Assembly (NCBI RefSeq): GCF_009733595.1
Contig: NZ_WOFH01000019.1
Location: 1-64,000 of the forward strand
Origin: Actinomadura litoris
GTDB lineage: Bacteria; Actinomycetota; Actinomycetes; Streptosporangiales; Streptosporangiaceae
Direction: 5' to 3'
Length of the DNA: 64,000 nucleotides
A program made the position numbers and the translations under genes. Positions 49,505 through 57,673 of the stretch are shown here, in pieces. The notes under the pieces are model-generated. The model had not been told where the DNA came from. It saw only the letters and a program-made list of their open reading frames with translations, and did no database searches. Position 1 is the first letter of the stretch. Each line of letters opens with the position of its first letter.

Positions 49505-50540
49505 GCCCGTCGTCGACGTCCACTCGCACGTCTTCCCGCACCTCACCCGGGCCCAGGGCCGCGTGCTCGCGGACGCGGACGAGCCGTGGCTGCGCGTCGC
49601 CGCCGACGGCACCGGCATGATGATGAGCGGCGACGCCGAGTACCGGCCCGTCCACGCCGGGCTGTGGGACCCCGAGCGCCGCCTCGCCGACATGGACGCC
49701 GCGGGCGTCGACGCGCAGGCCGTCTCCTCCACCCCGCTGATGTTCGGGTACGCCGCCGACCCGGCCCGCGCCGCCGACTGGTGCGAGCTGGTGAACGAGC
49801 GGATCCTCGCCTTCTGCGCGGACGCGCCCGACCGGCTGCTGCCGCTGTGCCAGGTCCCGCTCCAGGACCCGGTCCTCGCCTGCGAGGTCGCCAGCCGGGC
49901 GGCGGCGGCCGGGCACCGCGGCGTGCACATCGGCAACCACGTCGGCGACCGCGACCTCGCCGACCCCGGCATCACCGCGTTCCTCGCGCACTGCGCCGGC
50001 ATCGGCCTGCCCGTGCTCGCGCACCCGTGGGACATGCTCGGCGCCGACCGGATGCGCGGCCACATGCTGCCGTGGCTGTCGGGGATGCCCGCCGAGACGC
50101 AGCTCAGCATCCTCGGGCTGATGCTCTCCGGCGCGTTCGAGCGGATCCCCCGGACGCTGCGGCTGTGCTTCTGCCACGGCGGCGGCAGCTTCGCGTTCCT
50201 GCTCGGACGCGCGGACAACGCCTGGCACAACCGCGACATCGTCCGCGCCGACTCGCCGCTCCCGCCGTCGGGGTACCTCGACCGGTTCAGCGTCGACTCG
50301 GCCGTGTTCGACCCGCGCGCGCTGCGCCTGCTCGTGGACGTCATGGGCCCCGAGCGGGTGCTGCTCGGCACCGACTACCCGTTCCCGCTGGGCGAGCGGG
50401 AGCCGGGCTCGACGATCCGCGCCTGCCCGGGCCTGGACGACGCGGCGCGCGCCCGGCTCCTCGGCGGCAACGCGCGCGACTTCCTCGCGCCCGCCGAGGC
50501 CCCCGCCGGCCTGGTGGCCTCGGAAGGAGGCGCGCTGTGA
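49497..50540 (+). CDS. 2-amino-3-carboxymuconate-6-semialdehyde decarboxylase (ACMSD)
   Basis: A 347-residue amidohydrolase-fold, zinc-dependent decarboxylase. The metal-binding HxH is in VDVHSHVFPHL, a further His is in LPVLAHPWDMLG, the catalytic His in LCFCHGGGSF and the final metal Asp in LLGTDYPFPLGE. These are the ACMSD residues (NbaD-type). It converts the ring-opened dioxygenase product to 2-aminomuconate semialdehyde and so diverts it from quinolinate. GTG start overlaps the dioxygenase gene by 8 bases. Confidence 0.9.
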   Translation: MSEPVVDVHSHVFPHLTRAQGRVLADADEPWLRVAADGTGMMMSGDAEYRPVHAGLWDPERRLADMDAAGVDAQAVSSTPLMFGYAADPARAADWCELVNERILAFCADAPDRLLPLCQVPLQDPVLACEVASRAAAAGHRGVHIGNHVGDRDLADPGITAFLAHCAGIGLPVLAHPWDMLGADRMRGHMLPWLSGMPAETQLSILGLMLSGAFERIPRTLRLCFCHGGGSFAFLLGRADNAWHNRDIVRADSPLPPSGYLDRFSVDSAVFDPRALRLLVDVMGPERVLLGTDYPFPLGEREPGSTIRACPGLDDAARARLLGGNARDFLAPAEAPAGLVASEGGAL

Positions 50541-51820
50541 GCCTCGACGAAGCCGCGGGCTCCGAGAACGAGGCGCTGCGCCTCGACGCCTCCGACCCGC
50601 TGCCCCCGCCGCGCGCGGAGTTCCTCGTCCCGCCCGCGCCGGGCGGCCCGCACGCGGAGGCCGCCTACTTCGCGGGCAACTCCCTCGGCCTCCAGCCGAG
50701 GGCCGTCGCGGGCGTCCTGCGCGAGGAGCTGGACGACTGGGCGCGGCTCGCGGTCGAGGGCCACACCCGGGCCCGCCGCCCGTGGGTCGACTACCACGAG
50801 CTGCTCCGCGACCCGGCCGCCCGCCTCGTCGGCGCCCTGCCCCGCGAGGTCGTCGCGATGAACTCGCTGACCGTCAACCTGCACCTGATGATGGCGACCT
50901 TCTACCGGCCCGCAGGCGAGCGCGTGCGCATCGTCATCGAGGACTCGGCGTTCCCGTCCGACTCCTACGCCGTGGCCAGCCAGGCCGTCCACCACGGGCT
51001 CGACCCCGAGCGCGCCGTCGTGCGGCTCACGCCGCGTCCGGGCGAGGACGTGCTGCGCACCGAGGACGTCCTGACCTTCCTCGAACGCGAGGGCGGCACG
51101 GTCGCGCTGCTCATGCTCGGCGGTGTCAACTACCTGACCGGCCAGCTCATGGACATGGCCGCGATCACCAAGGCGGGGCGCGCCGCCGGCGCCGTCGTCG
51201 GCTGGGACCTCGCCCACGCCGCCGGGAACGTCCCCCTCCGGCTGCACGACTGGGACGTGGACTTCGCCGCCTGGTGCACCTACAAGTACCTGAACTCCGG
51301 GCCGGGCGCGGTCGCGGGGTGCTTCGTGCACGAGCGGCACGTCGGGGACCCGTCGCCGCCCAGGCTCGCGGGCTGGTGGGGCACCGACCCGGCCGTCCGG
51401 TTCCGGATGGACCCCGCCATCGCGCCGCCCGCCTCCGCCGACGCCTGGCAGCTCTCCAACCCGCCGATCCTGGCGCTCGCGCCGGTGCTCACCGCACTGG
51501 AGATCTTCGACCGGATCGGGATGGACGCGCTGCGGGCCAGGAGCGAGCGGCTCACCGGATACCTCGCCTCCCGGCTCGGCGCCGCGCGCGGCGCCGAACT
51601 GATCACGCCGAGGGATCCGGCGGCGCGCGGCGCCCAGCTCTCGCTGCGGGTCGCGGACGCGGGCGCCCTGGTCAGGGCCCTCGCCGCCCGGCACGGGGTG
51701 ATCGCCGACGCGCGCGAACCCGACGTCGTCCGGCTGGCGCCCGCCCCGCTGTACTGTACGTTCCACGACTGCCACCGCGCCGCCGAGGCCCTCGCCGATC
51801 TGGCCCCGGGCCCGTCCTGA
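50537..51820 (+). CDS. kynU: kynureninase
   Basis: A 427-residue fold-type I PLP enzyme that cleaves kynurenine or 3-hydroxykynurenine to (3-hydroxy)anthranilate and alanine. The PLP Lys is in WCTYKYLNSGPGAVAG, preceded by GWDLAHAAGNVPL with the Asp that binds the PLP nitrogen; YFAGNSLGLQP near the N-terminus and VRLAPAPLYCTFHDC near the end are kynureninase signatures. GTG start overlaps the ACMSD stop. It is the last gene of the operon and supplies the dioxygenase substrate if 3-hydroxykynurenine is available. Confidence 0.93.
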   Translation: MSLDEAAGSENEALRLDASDPLPPPRAEFLVPPAPGGPHAEAAYFAGNSLGLQPRAVAGVLREELDDWARLAVEGHTRARRPWVDYHELLRDPAARLVGALPREVVAMNSLTVNLHLMMATFYRPAGERVRIVIEDSAFPSDSYAVASQAVHHGLDPERAVVRLTPRPGEDVLRTEDVLTFLEREGGTVALLMLGGVNYLTGQLMDMAAITKAGRAAGAVVGWDLAHAAGNVPLRLHDWDVDFAAWCTYKYLNSGPGAVAGCFVHERHVGDPSPPRLAGWWGTDPAVRFRMDPAIAPPASADAWQLSNPPILALAPVLTALEIFDRIGMDALRARSERLTGYLASRLGAARGAELITPRDPAARGAQLSLRVADAGALVRALAARHGVIADAREPDVVRLAPAPLYCTFHDCHRAAEALADLAPGPS

Positions 51821-51883
51821 GCGCGGCCGCGCGTGCCCTTGGCGCGCCCGGTGTGTCGGTGTCCCTGAGGGGCCCGCATGGGG

Positions 51884-51889
51884 TAGGTT
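51884..51889 (+). promoter_or_regulatory. candidate -10 box of the cold shock gene
   Basis: TAGGTT lies about 190 bases before the cold shock start codon, implying a long 5' leader that contains the hairpin at 51946-51977. The -35 is unclear. Confidence 0.35.
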
Positions 51890-51945
51890 CGAGGCGTTGC
51901 AGTTAGGCAGGCAGTTGGCCAGCAGTCTCGAACGTTTGCTAATGA

Positions 51946-51977
51946 AACGCCCGCAGAAGTTCTAGACAACGGGCGTT
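51946..51977 (+). promoter_or_regulatory. leader hairpin of the cold shock mRNA
   Basis: An 8-bp perfect stem (51946-51953 with 51970-51977) closes a 16-nt loop, cagaagttctagacaa. It lies in the roughly 180-nt leader before the cold shock gene and is followed by ctccgtttcccc. Cold shock mRNAs commonly have structured leaders that control translation by temperature; a premature terminator is the other reading. Confidence 0.5.
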
Positions 51978-52077
51978 CTCCGTTTCCCCGGGTGATCCGG
52001 CGGACGTGAGATTTGTCCGCATTGCAGCCCGGTCGTCGCCCGGCGGCCGGTGAAGCGTCACCAGAGGAGAAGGAAGC

Positions 52078-52281
52078 ATGGCCGAAGGCACCGTGAAGTG
52101 GTTCAACGCCGAAAAGGGCTTCGGGTTCATCGCGCCTGACGGCGGCGGCCCCGACGTGTTCGTCCACTACTCGGCGATCACCACCAGCGGCTACCGCAGC
52201 CTGGAGGAGAACCAGCGCGTCGGGTTCGAGATCACCCAGGGCCAGAAGGGCCCGCAGGCCGAGGGCGTCTACCCGCTCTGA
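52078..52281 (+). CDS. cold shock protein, CspA family
   Basis: A 67-residue single cold shock domain (OB fold) that binds single-stranded RNA and DNA. The RNP1 motif KGFGFI and RNP2 motif VFVHYS are intact, and the GTVKWFNAEKGFGFI start and KGPQAEGV end are standard for actinobacterial CspA. Ribosome binding site gaggagaaggaagc precedes the ATG. The long leader suggests post-transcriptional control. A terminator hairpin follows after 26 bases. Confidence 0.96.
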   Translation: MAEGTVKWFNAEKGFGFIAPDGGGPDVFVHYSAITTSGYRSLEENQRVGFEITQGQKGPQAEGVYPL

Positions 52282-52306
52282 GGCTCCCGGCCGATCGCAG
52301 GGCTCC

Positions 52307-52341
52307 GGGCCTTCCGGTGGGGGCGCCCCCACCGGAGGCCC
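52307..52341. terminator. terminator between the cold shock and DUF5519 genes
   Basis: A 10-bp perfect stem (52313-52322 with 52327-52336) with a gcgc loop is extended by five more pairs past one bulged base. It lies between convergent genes and probably serves both. Confidence 0.7.
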
Positions 52342-52359
52342 ACCCGTCGGCCTTCCGGA

Positions 52360-52965
52360 CTATCCGGACCGTCGCCCCGGCACCGCATCGCGGATGCCGG
52401 GGCGTTCGGCTTCCACGCCCGAACCATCCGGGGCCTCCGCCCGCGCGTCCGAGTCGGCCGGACGGTGCCCGCCCCTGTGATCCGGCTCACCCTCGGCGTC
52501 CCGCCCGCCGGACGGTCCATCAGACGGCTCGCCGGACGGCTCGCCGGACGGACCGCCGGACGCCCCCGAGCCGCCGGGGCGGGGCGGCGTCGCGGCCGGG
52601 CACGGCGTGATCGGCGTCCCCCGCGCCGCGGGCCGGGTGTGCGCCTTGATCGCGACGCTGGCCAGCGACACGGCCATCGCCATGTCGGAGTCGGTGTCGA
52701 GCCGGACGGCGACCCAGTCGCCCCCCGGCCGGACCAGCACCCGCCCCGAGTCGGCGAGCGCGCCGCCGAGGCGGTCCACGACCGGCCGGGTCAGGCACAG
52801 CTCCGCCTCGTCACCGGTGTGCAGGTGCATGAACTGGCCGTGTCCCGCGCAGAGCGCGACGCCCACACCGCAGTCGGCCCGGCCCACCGAGACCCCGGAC
52901 CATTTTCTGAGCCGGGCGACGACGCGTCCGGCGTTGGAATCCGTGCCACTCCCGCCAGTAGCCAC
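52360..52965 (-). CDS. luciferase-domain (DUF5519-like) protein
   Basis: A 201-residue protein. Residues about 10-112 (VVARLRKWSGVSVGRADCGVGVALCAGHGQFMHLHTGDEAELCLT and VLVRPGGDWVAVRLDTDSDMAMAVSLASVAIKAH) match the small helical-sheet domain called luciferase/DUF5519 in actinobacteria, whose function is unknown despite the name. The remaining 85 residues are a Gly/Pro/Ser/Glu-rich tail with short repeats (SGEPSGEPSDGPSGG), likely disordered. No catalytic residues are recognised. Confidence 0.65.
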   Translation of the reverse strand: MATGGSGTDSNAGRVVARLRKWSGVSVGRADCGVGVALCAGHGQFMHLHTGDEAELCLTRPVVDRLGGALADSGRVLVRPGGDWVAVRLDTDSDMAMAVSLASVAIKAHTRPAARGTPITPCPAATPPRPGGSGASGGPSGEPSGEPSDGPSGGRDAEGEPDHRGGHRPADSDARAEAPDGSGVEAERPGIRDAVPGRRSG

Positions 52966-53091
52966 ACCGTAATCGTTGCGCCGAGGTGGCCCCCGGCGGA
53001 ACCTGCCGTGCCGAAATCGTTACGGTCAGAAATTCGCCGCTGTCCTGTCCATTCGTGCGCGCTCCACCATCACCGGCATTTCCGGCAGAAG

Positions 53092-54288
53092 TCATGGGCG
53101 CCCGGCCCCCTGGGACGAGGCCGGAACCGACGCGGCCTCCGAGGGCGCGCCCGCGCCGGCCGTCCCCGTCCGGGGACGGAGGGCTCCGGCGGTCACCGTG
53201 ATCATTGCCACGATGCAGGTGATCATGGTGAACGCGGCCGGGTAGGAGAACGCGCCCGCCGTCCAGCCGGTGACGGCCGGGGCGGTCAGGCCGGACAGGT
53301 AGGTGATCGTCGCGACGCCCGCCACACCCTCGCCCGCGTTCGCCTCGGTGGCGGCCGCCGCCGCGAAGACCATCGGGACGACGGTCGCGACGCCGACGCC
53401 GAGCAGCGCGAACCCGGTGATGCCCTGCCACGGCGTGCGGGCCGTCACCACGAGCACGCCGCCGAGCACGGCGACGGCGCCGCCGCAGCGGACGAGCGTC
53501 ACCGGGCCGATCCGCCCCACCAGCCGGTCGGCGGCGAGGCGGGTGGCCGCCATGCACGACATGAAGATCGTGAAGCTGGCGGCGGCGAGGCCGGGCCCGG
53601 CGTCGGCGACCTTGGTGAGGTAGACGGCGGCCCAGTCGGCGCTGGCGCCCTCGGCGAAGGTGCCGCAGAAGCCGACCGCGCCGATCGCGAGGATGGCGCG
53701 GCCCGGGAGCGCGAAGCGGCGCGGCGCCGGGGCGCCGGGGGCGACCCGGTCGGGGAAGAGCTGCCGTCCCGCGAGCACCCCCGCCCCCAGCAGCGCCAGC
53801 GCGACGGTCCCGAGGTGCAGCCTGGCGTCGACGCCGGCGTGCGCGGCGAGGATGCCGACGCCGCCCGCGGCGAGGCTGCCGACGCACCACAACCCGTGCA
53901 GCCCCGAGATGATCGAGCGCCGCAGCCTCCGCTCCAGCGTCAGCGCGTGCGCGTTCATGACGACGTCGCACATGCCCGAGGTGACTCCGAAGAGCAGCAT
54001 CGCCGGGAACAGCCAGCCGGGCGCGGGGGCCAGCGCGGGGAGCGCGAGGACGGCGCACCAGGCCGCCAGGAGCCCGCGCGTCGCGGTGCGCCCGCCGACG
54101 CGGTGGGCGAGCCGGCTCGCCATCGGCATCCCCGCGAACGCGCCGATCGACGGGCACAGCAGGGCGAGGCCGAGAAGGGTGGGGCCGAGGCCGAGACGGT
54201 GCTCGATCCAGGGGACGCGGGTCGCGAAGGTGCCGGCCACGGCCCCGTGAACGGCGAAGACGGCGCTGATGGCGCTGCGGTTGCTCAT
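53092..54288 (-). CDS. MFS transporter
   Basis: A 398-residue permease with twelve predicted helices. It belongs to the YbjJ/fucose-permease-like MFS group: AVFAVHGAVAGTFATRVPWIEHRLGLGPTLLG at the start, MPMASRLAHRVGGRTATR as motif A and the central loop VAPGAPAPRRFALPGRA. A C-terminal polar tail of about 25 residues follows. The substrate, possibly a sugar or drug, is unknown. TAGTTT is 8 nt before the ATG. It is divergent from a ROK regulator and shares a duplicated operator with it, so it is the likely target. Confidence 0.87.
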   Translation of the reverse strand: MSNRSAISAVFAVHGAVAGTFATRVPWIEHRLGLGPTLLGLALLCPSIGAFAGMPMASRLAHRVGGRTATRGLLAAWCAVLALPALAPAPGWLFPAMLLFGVTSGMCDVVMNAHALTLERRLRRSIISGLHGLWCVGSLAAGGVGILAAHAGVDARLHLGTVALALLGAGVLAGRQLFPDRVAPGAPAPRRFALPGRAILAIGAVGFCGTFAEGASADWAAVYLTKVADAGPGLAAASFTIFMSCMAATRLAADRLVGRIGPVTLVRCGGAVAVLGGVLVVTARTPWQGITGFALLGVGVATVVPMVFAAAAATEANAGEGVAGVATITYLSGLTAPAVTGWTAGAFSYPAAFTMITCIVAMITVTAGALRPRTGTAGAGAPSEAASVPASSQGAGRP

Positions 54289-54363
54289 GCCCACAGAAAC
54301 TAACAGGCAGGCTTCCTGATGAAAAGAGATTAACCGGCAGGCTCCCTGACTAATATGGTCGGT
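54289..54363. promoter_or_regulatory. MFS/ROK divergent promoters with duplicated operator
   Basis: A 19-bp element, TAACaGGCAGGCTtCCTGA, lies at 54301-54319 and is repeated with two changes at 54331-54349, exactly 30 bp apart. Each copy contains CAGG/CCGG-N7-CCTG symmetry. Copy 1 touches the TAGTTT box (54302-54297) of the MFS gene, copy 2 runs into the TAATAT box (54351-54356) of the ROK gene. This is the layout expected for a repressor that silences both genes. Confidence 0.65.
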
Positions 54364-55383
54364 GTGAAGACGGCGACCCCGACGATGGCGCGCGCGATCA
54401 ACGACCGCCTCGCGCTCGACCTGCTGCTCGACCGCGGCCCGCTGACGGCGCCGCAGCTGCGCGCGCTGACCGGGCTGTCCCGGCCGACCGTGTCCGACCT
54501 GATCGAGCGGCTCCGCGCGGACGGGCTGATCGAGGTGACCGGCGAGTCCGGCGCCGACCGGCGCGGTCCGAACGCGCGGCTCTACGGGGTGGTGGCCGGG
54601 CGCGCCCACGTCGCCGGGGTCGACCTGCGGCGCGGCTCCGTGCACGTGAGCGTCGCCGACATCGCCGGGTCGGTCCGCGGCACGGCCACCCGCGCGGTCC
54701 TGCCCGGCCCCGACCTCGGCGCGCTCGTCGCCGACGCCGTCGTGGACGCGGCGGGCGGCGTCACCCCGCACACGGTCGTCGTCGGCGCCCCCGGGCTGAT
54801 CCACCCCCGCACCGGCGCGGCGTCCTTCGGGAAGCTCCCCGGCGGGCGGGCCGACCTGCGCACGGTGATCGCCGACCGGCTCGGCGTGCCGGTGGTGCTG
54901 GAGAACGAGGTCAACCTGGCCGCGATCGCCGAGCACCGCGAGGGCGCCGCCGTCGGGCACGACGACTTCGTGCTGCTGTGGCTGGACGACGGGATCGGCG
55001 CGGCGGTCGTCCTGGACGGGCGGCTGCGGCGCGGCGCGTCCGGCGGCGCGGGCGAGGTGGGGCTGCTCAAGTTCGGGGGCACCGACTTCTGCGACCTGAT
55101 GGAGACCGGCCTCGCGCAGGGGCTCGGGCCCGAGGCGCTCGCCGACCGGATCGTCGAGGGCGTGTTCGCCCTCGTCGCCGTCCTGGACCCGGGGCTCGTC
55201 GTGCTCGGCGGCGCGGTCGGCGGCGGGGGCGGCGACCGGCTCGCCGCGCTGGTCGCGGCCCGGCTCGGCGACCTGTCGTTCGCGCCGACCGAGGTGCGGC
55301 CGAGCCTGGTCGCCGGGGACGCCGTCCTGCGCGGCGCGGTGCTGACCGCGCTCGACCTCACCCGCGACGACGTCTTCGGCTGA
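54364..55383 (+). CDS. ROK family transcriptional regulator
   Basis: A 339-residue repressor. An N-terminal helix-turn-helix (about 15-60: LLLDRGPLTAPQLRALTGLSRPTVSDLIERLRADGLI) is joined to a ROK sugar-kinase-like domain (VAGVDLRRGSVHVSVAD, VVGAPGLIHPRTG, LENEVNLAAIAEHREG). The zinc-binding CxCGxxGC motif of sugar-responsive ROK proteins is absent; only one Cys (TDFCDLMETG) stands in its place. I choose GTG 54364 because it lies 7 nt after the TAATAT box; the ATG at 54355 overlaps the box. It probably controls itself and the divergent transporter. Confidence 0.85.
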   Translation: MKTATPTMARAINDRLALDLLLDRGPLTAPQLRALTGLSRPTVSDLIERLRADGLIEVTGESGADRRGPNARLYGVVAGRAHVAGVDLRRGSVHVSVADIAGSVRGTATRAVLPGPDLGALVADAVVDAAGGVTPHTVVVGAPGLIHPRTGAASFGKLPGGRADLRTVIADRLGVPVVLENEVNLAAIAEHREGAAVGHDDFVLLWLDDGIGAAVVLDGRLRRGASGGAGEVGLLKFGGTDFCDLMETGLAQGLGPEALADRIVEGVFALVAVLDPGLVVLGGAVGGGGGDRLAALVAARLGDLSFAPTEVRPSLVAGDAVLRGAVLTALDLTRDDVFG

Positions 55384-55418
55384 GCCCCCGCGCGCCGGCC
55401 CCGCCGCGACGGCGCCCG

Positions 55419-56642
55419 TCAGCCGCCGGTGTACCCGGCCAGTTCGGCGCGGGCGACGGAGCGGACGTGCACCTCGTCGGGGCCGTCGGCCAGCCGCAGC
55501 GCGCGCAGCCCCGCCCACATCTCGGCGAGCGGGGTGCCGTCGCCGACGCCCGCGCCGCCGTGCAGCTGGATCGCCCGGTCCACGACCTCCAGCGCGACCC
55601 GGGGCGCGACCACCTTGATCGCCGCGACCTCCGACCGCGCCGCCGCCACGCCGTGCTCGTCGATCAGCCAGGCGGTCTTGAGCGTGAGCAGCCGCGCCTG
55701 CTCGATCGCCATCCGCGACTCGGCGATGCGCTCGCGCACCACGCCCTGCGCGGCCAGCGGCCCGCCGAACGCCTCCCGCGCCAGCGCCCTGCGGCACATC
55801 AGCTCCAGCGCCCGCTCGGCCGTGCCGAGGGCGCGCATGCAGTGGTGGACGCGGCCGGGCCCGAGCCGCGCCTGCGCGATCGCGAAGCCGCCGCCCTCCT
55901 CGCCGACGAGGTCGCCCACCGGGACGCGGACGTCGGTGAAGGTGATCTCGCAGTGGCCGTGCTGGTCCTGGTAGCCGAACACGGGCAGCGCGCGGACCAC
56001 CTCCACGCCGGGCGCGTCCATCGGCACCAGCACCATCGACCACCGCCGGTGCGCGGCGGCCTCCGGGTCCGTCCGGCCCATCACGATCACGACCGCGCAG
56101 CGCGGGTCGGCGGCCCCGGTGATCCACCACTTGCGGCCGTTGACGACGTAGTGGTCGCCGTCGCGCTCGATCCGGGTGGCGATGTTGGTGGCGTCGGAGC
56201 TCGCCACGTCCGGCTCGGTCATCGCGAACGCGCTGCGGATCTCGCCGTCCAGCAGCGGGCGGAGCCACCGCCGCTTCTGCTCGGGCGTCCCGAACAGGTG
56301 CAGCACCTCCATGTTGCCGGTGTCGGGCGCCGCGCAGTTGATGGCCTCGGGCGCGAGGACGGGGGAGCGGCCCGTCAGCTCGGCGAGCGGGGCGTAGTCG
56401 GTGACCGACAGCCCGTGCGCCGGGTCGTCGGAGTCCGGCAGGAACAGGTTCCACAGGCCGAGCCCGCGCGCCTCCCGCTTCAGCTCCTCCACGACCGGCG
56501 GGACGTGGTGCTCGCGGCCGAGCGCCGCCAGCTCGCGCCGCTGCGCCGCGTACACCGGCTCCGCCGGGTAGACATGGGCGTCCATGAAGGACTGGAGGCG
56601 GTCGAGATGCTCGCGCGCCCGGCCGCTCAGTCCGAAGTCCAT
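55419..56642 (-). CDS. acyl-CoA dehydrogenase
   Basis: A 407-residue FAD enzyme that introduces a 2,3 double bond into an acyl-CoA. SAFAMTEPDVASSDATNI is the first PROSITE-type signature, HYVVNGRKWWITGA the middle-sheet segment, and IQLHGGAGVGDGTPLAEMWAGLRALRLADG the terminal flavin-binding part. In this subgroup the catalytic Glu is expected near that last segment, but I cannot place it with certainty. It belongs to the long FadE-type (about 400 residues) group. The start is 6 nt after a TACTGT box, so probably leaderless. Neighbour and divergent partner: a quinone oxidoreductase. Confidence 0.9.
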   Translation of the reverse strand: MDFGLSGRAREHLDRLQSFMDAHVYPAEPVYAAQRRELAALGREHHVPPVVEELKREARGLGLWNLFLPDSDDPAHGLSVTDYAPLAELTGRSPVLAPEAINCAAPDTGNMEVLHLFGTPEQKRRWLRPLLDGEIRSAFAMTEPDVASSDATNIATRIERDGDHYVVNGRKWWITGAADPRCAVVIVMGRTDPEAAAHRRWSMVLVPMDAPGVEVVRALPVFGYQDQHGHCEITFTDVRVPVGDLVGEEGGGFAIAQARLGPGRVHHCMRALGTAERALELMCRRALAREAFGGPLAAQGVVRERIAESRMAIEQARLLTLKTAWLIDEHGVAAARSEVAAIKVVAPRVALEVVDRAIQLHGGAGVGDGTPLAEMWAGLRALRLADGPDEVHVRSVARAELAGYTGG

Positions 56643-56648
56643 TCCGCT

Positions 56649-56668
56649 ACAGTAACTGACCAGTCAGT
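56649..56668. promoter_or_regulatory. TetR-type operator and leaderless promoter of the acyl-CoA dehydrogenase gene
   Basis: The palindrome ACTGAC-CA-GTCAGT (56655-56668) adjoins TACTGT (56654-56649, minus), the -10 of the acyl-CoA dehydrogenase gene, whose ATG is 6 nt further on. TetR-family regulators of acyl-CoA and quinone metabolism bind palindromes of the TGAC/GTCA type. The operator also lies 15 bases before the start of the divergent quinone oxidoreductase. No TetR gene adjoins it. Confidence 0.6.
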
Positions 56669-56682
56669 CACTTGGAGTGGGC

Positions 56683-57639
56683 ATGCGCGCGATCCAGATC
56701 ACCGAGTTCGGCGGGCCCGAGGTGCTGGTGCCGGCCGAGCTGCCCGACCCGGTCGCCGGGCCCGGCCACCTGCTCGTGGAGGTCGCGCGGGCGGGGGTCA
56801 ACTACGCCGACACCCACCAGGCCGAGAACAGCTACCTGCGGGAGCCGCGGCTGCCGCTCGTCCCCGGCGGCGAGGTCGTCGGCACCACCGGCGACGGGCG
56901 CCGCGTGGTCGCGCTGGTCGGCACCGGCGGGTACGCCGAGCGGGCCGTCGCGCCCGTCCCGCTGGCCTGGGACGTCCCGGCGGCCATCGACGACGTCACC
57001 GCGCTCGGCCTGCTCGTGCAGGGCGCGTCCGCGTGGCTGCTGCTGCGCCGCAGCGTCCACCTGGCGCCGGGCGAGTCGGTCGTCGTGCACGCGGCGGCGG
57101 GCGGGGTCGGGACGCTCGCCGTCCAGCTCGCGCGGGCCTTCGGCGCCGGACGGATCATCGCCACCGCCTCCTCCCCGCAGAAGCGCGCCCTGGCCCTGGA
57201 GCTCGGCGCCGACGCCGCCGTCGACGCGGCCGAGCCCGAACTGCGGGACGCCCTCGTCGAGGCCAACGGCGGCCGCCGCGTGGACGTCGTGCTGGAGATG
57301 ACCGGCGGGAGCGTCACCGACCAGAGCCTGCGCGCCCTCGCCCCCTTCGGCCGACTCGCCTTCTACGGCATGGCGTCCCGGCGCGAGCCCGAGCCGGTGC
57401 CGCCCGCCGCGCTGCTGGCGCACTCCGCCACGATCGCGGGCATGTGGCTGCCGCACGTCTTCCAGCTGCCCGGCGACGTGATGGGCACCGCCCTGGACGA
57501 GCTGTTCGGCCTCGCCTCCACCGGGCTGCTGCGGGTCGTCGCGGGCGGCGAGTACGGGCTGACCGAGGCCCGCCGCGCCCACGAGGACCTGCGGGCCCGC
57601 CGCACCACGGGCAAGCTCGTCCTCGACCCGTCCCGCTGA
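56683..57639 (+). CDS. NAD(P)H:quinone oxidoreductase, zinc-free MDR family
   Basis: A 318-residue medium-chain reductase of the quinone oxidoreductase (zeta-crystallin) group. It has GVNYADTHQAENSY in the N-terminal domain and the NADPH-binding motif HAAAGGVGTLAVQLARAFGA near residue 145; zinc ligands are absent. RTTGKLVLDP closes the protein. ATG 56683 follows ttggag by 5 bases; the GTG at 56677 overlaps that sequence. It is divergent from the acyl-CoA dehydrogenase gene and shares its operator, so the two are probably induced together. Confidence 0.9.
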   Translation: MRAIQITEFGGPEVLVPAELPDPVAGPGHLLVEVARAGVNYADTHQAENSYLREPRLPLVPGGEVVGTTGDGRRVVALVGTGGYAERAVAPVPLAWDVPAAIDDVTALGLLVQGASAWLLLRRSVHLAPGESVVVHAAAGGVGTLAVQLARAFGAGRIIATASSPQKRALALELGADAAVDAAEPELRDALVEANGGRRVDVVLEMTGGSVTDQSLRALAPFGRLAFYGMASRREPEPVPPAALLAHSATIAGMWLPHVFQLPGDVMGTALDELFGLASTGLLRVVAGGEYGLTEARRAHEDLRARRTTGKLVLDPSR

Positions 57640-57673
57640 GCGGGACGGCGGCGCCGGAGCCGACCGGGGGCGG

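Noticed and set aside
53092..56454. A 1120-codon open frame on the minus strand
   Set aside because: Only the part from 54288 downward is the MFS transporter; the rest is antisense to the ROK gene and out of frame with the acyl-CoA dehydrogenase, with the Arg/Gly/Ala-rich composition of GC-driven shadow frames.
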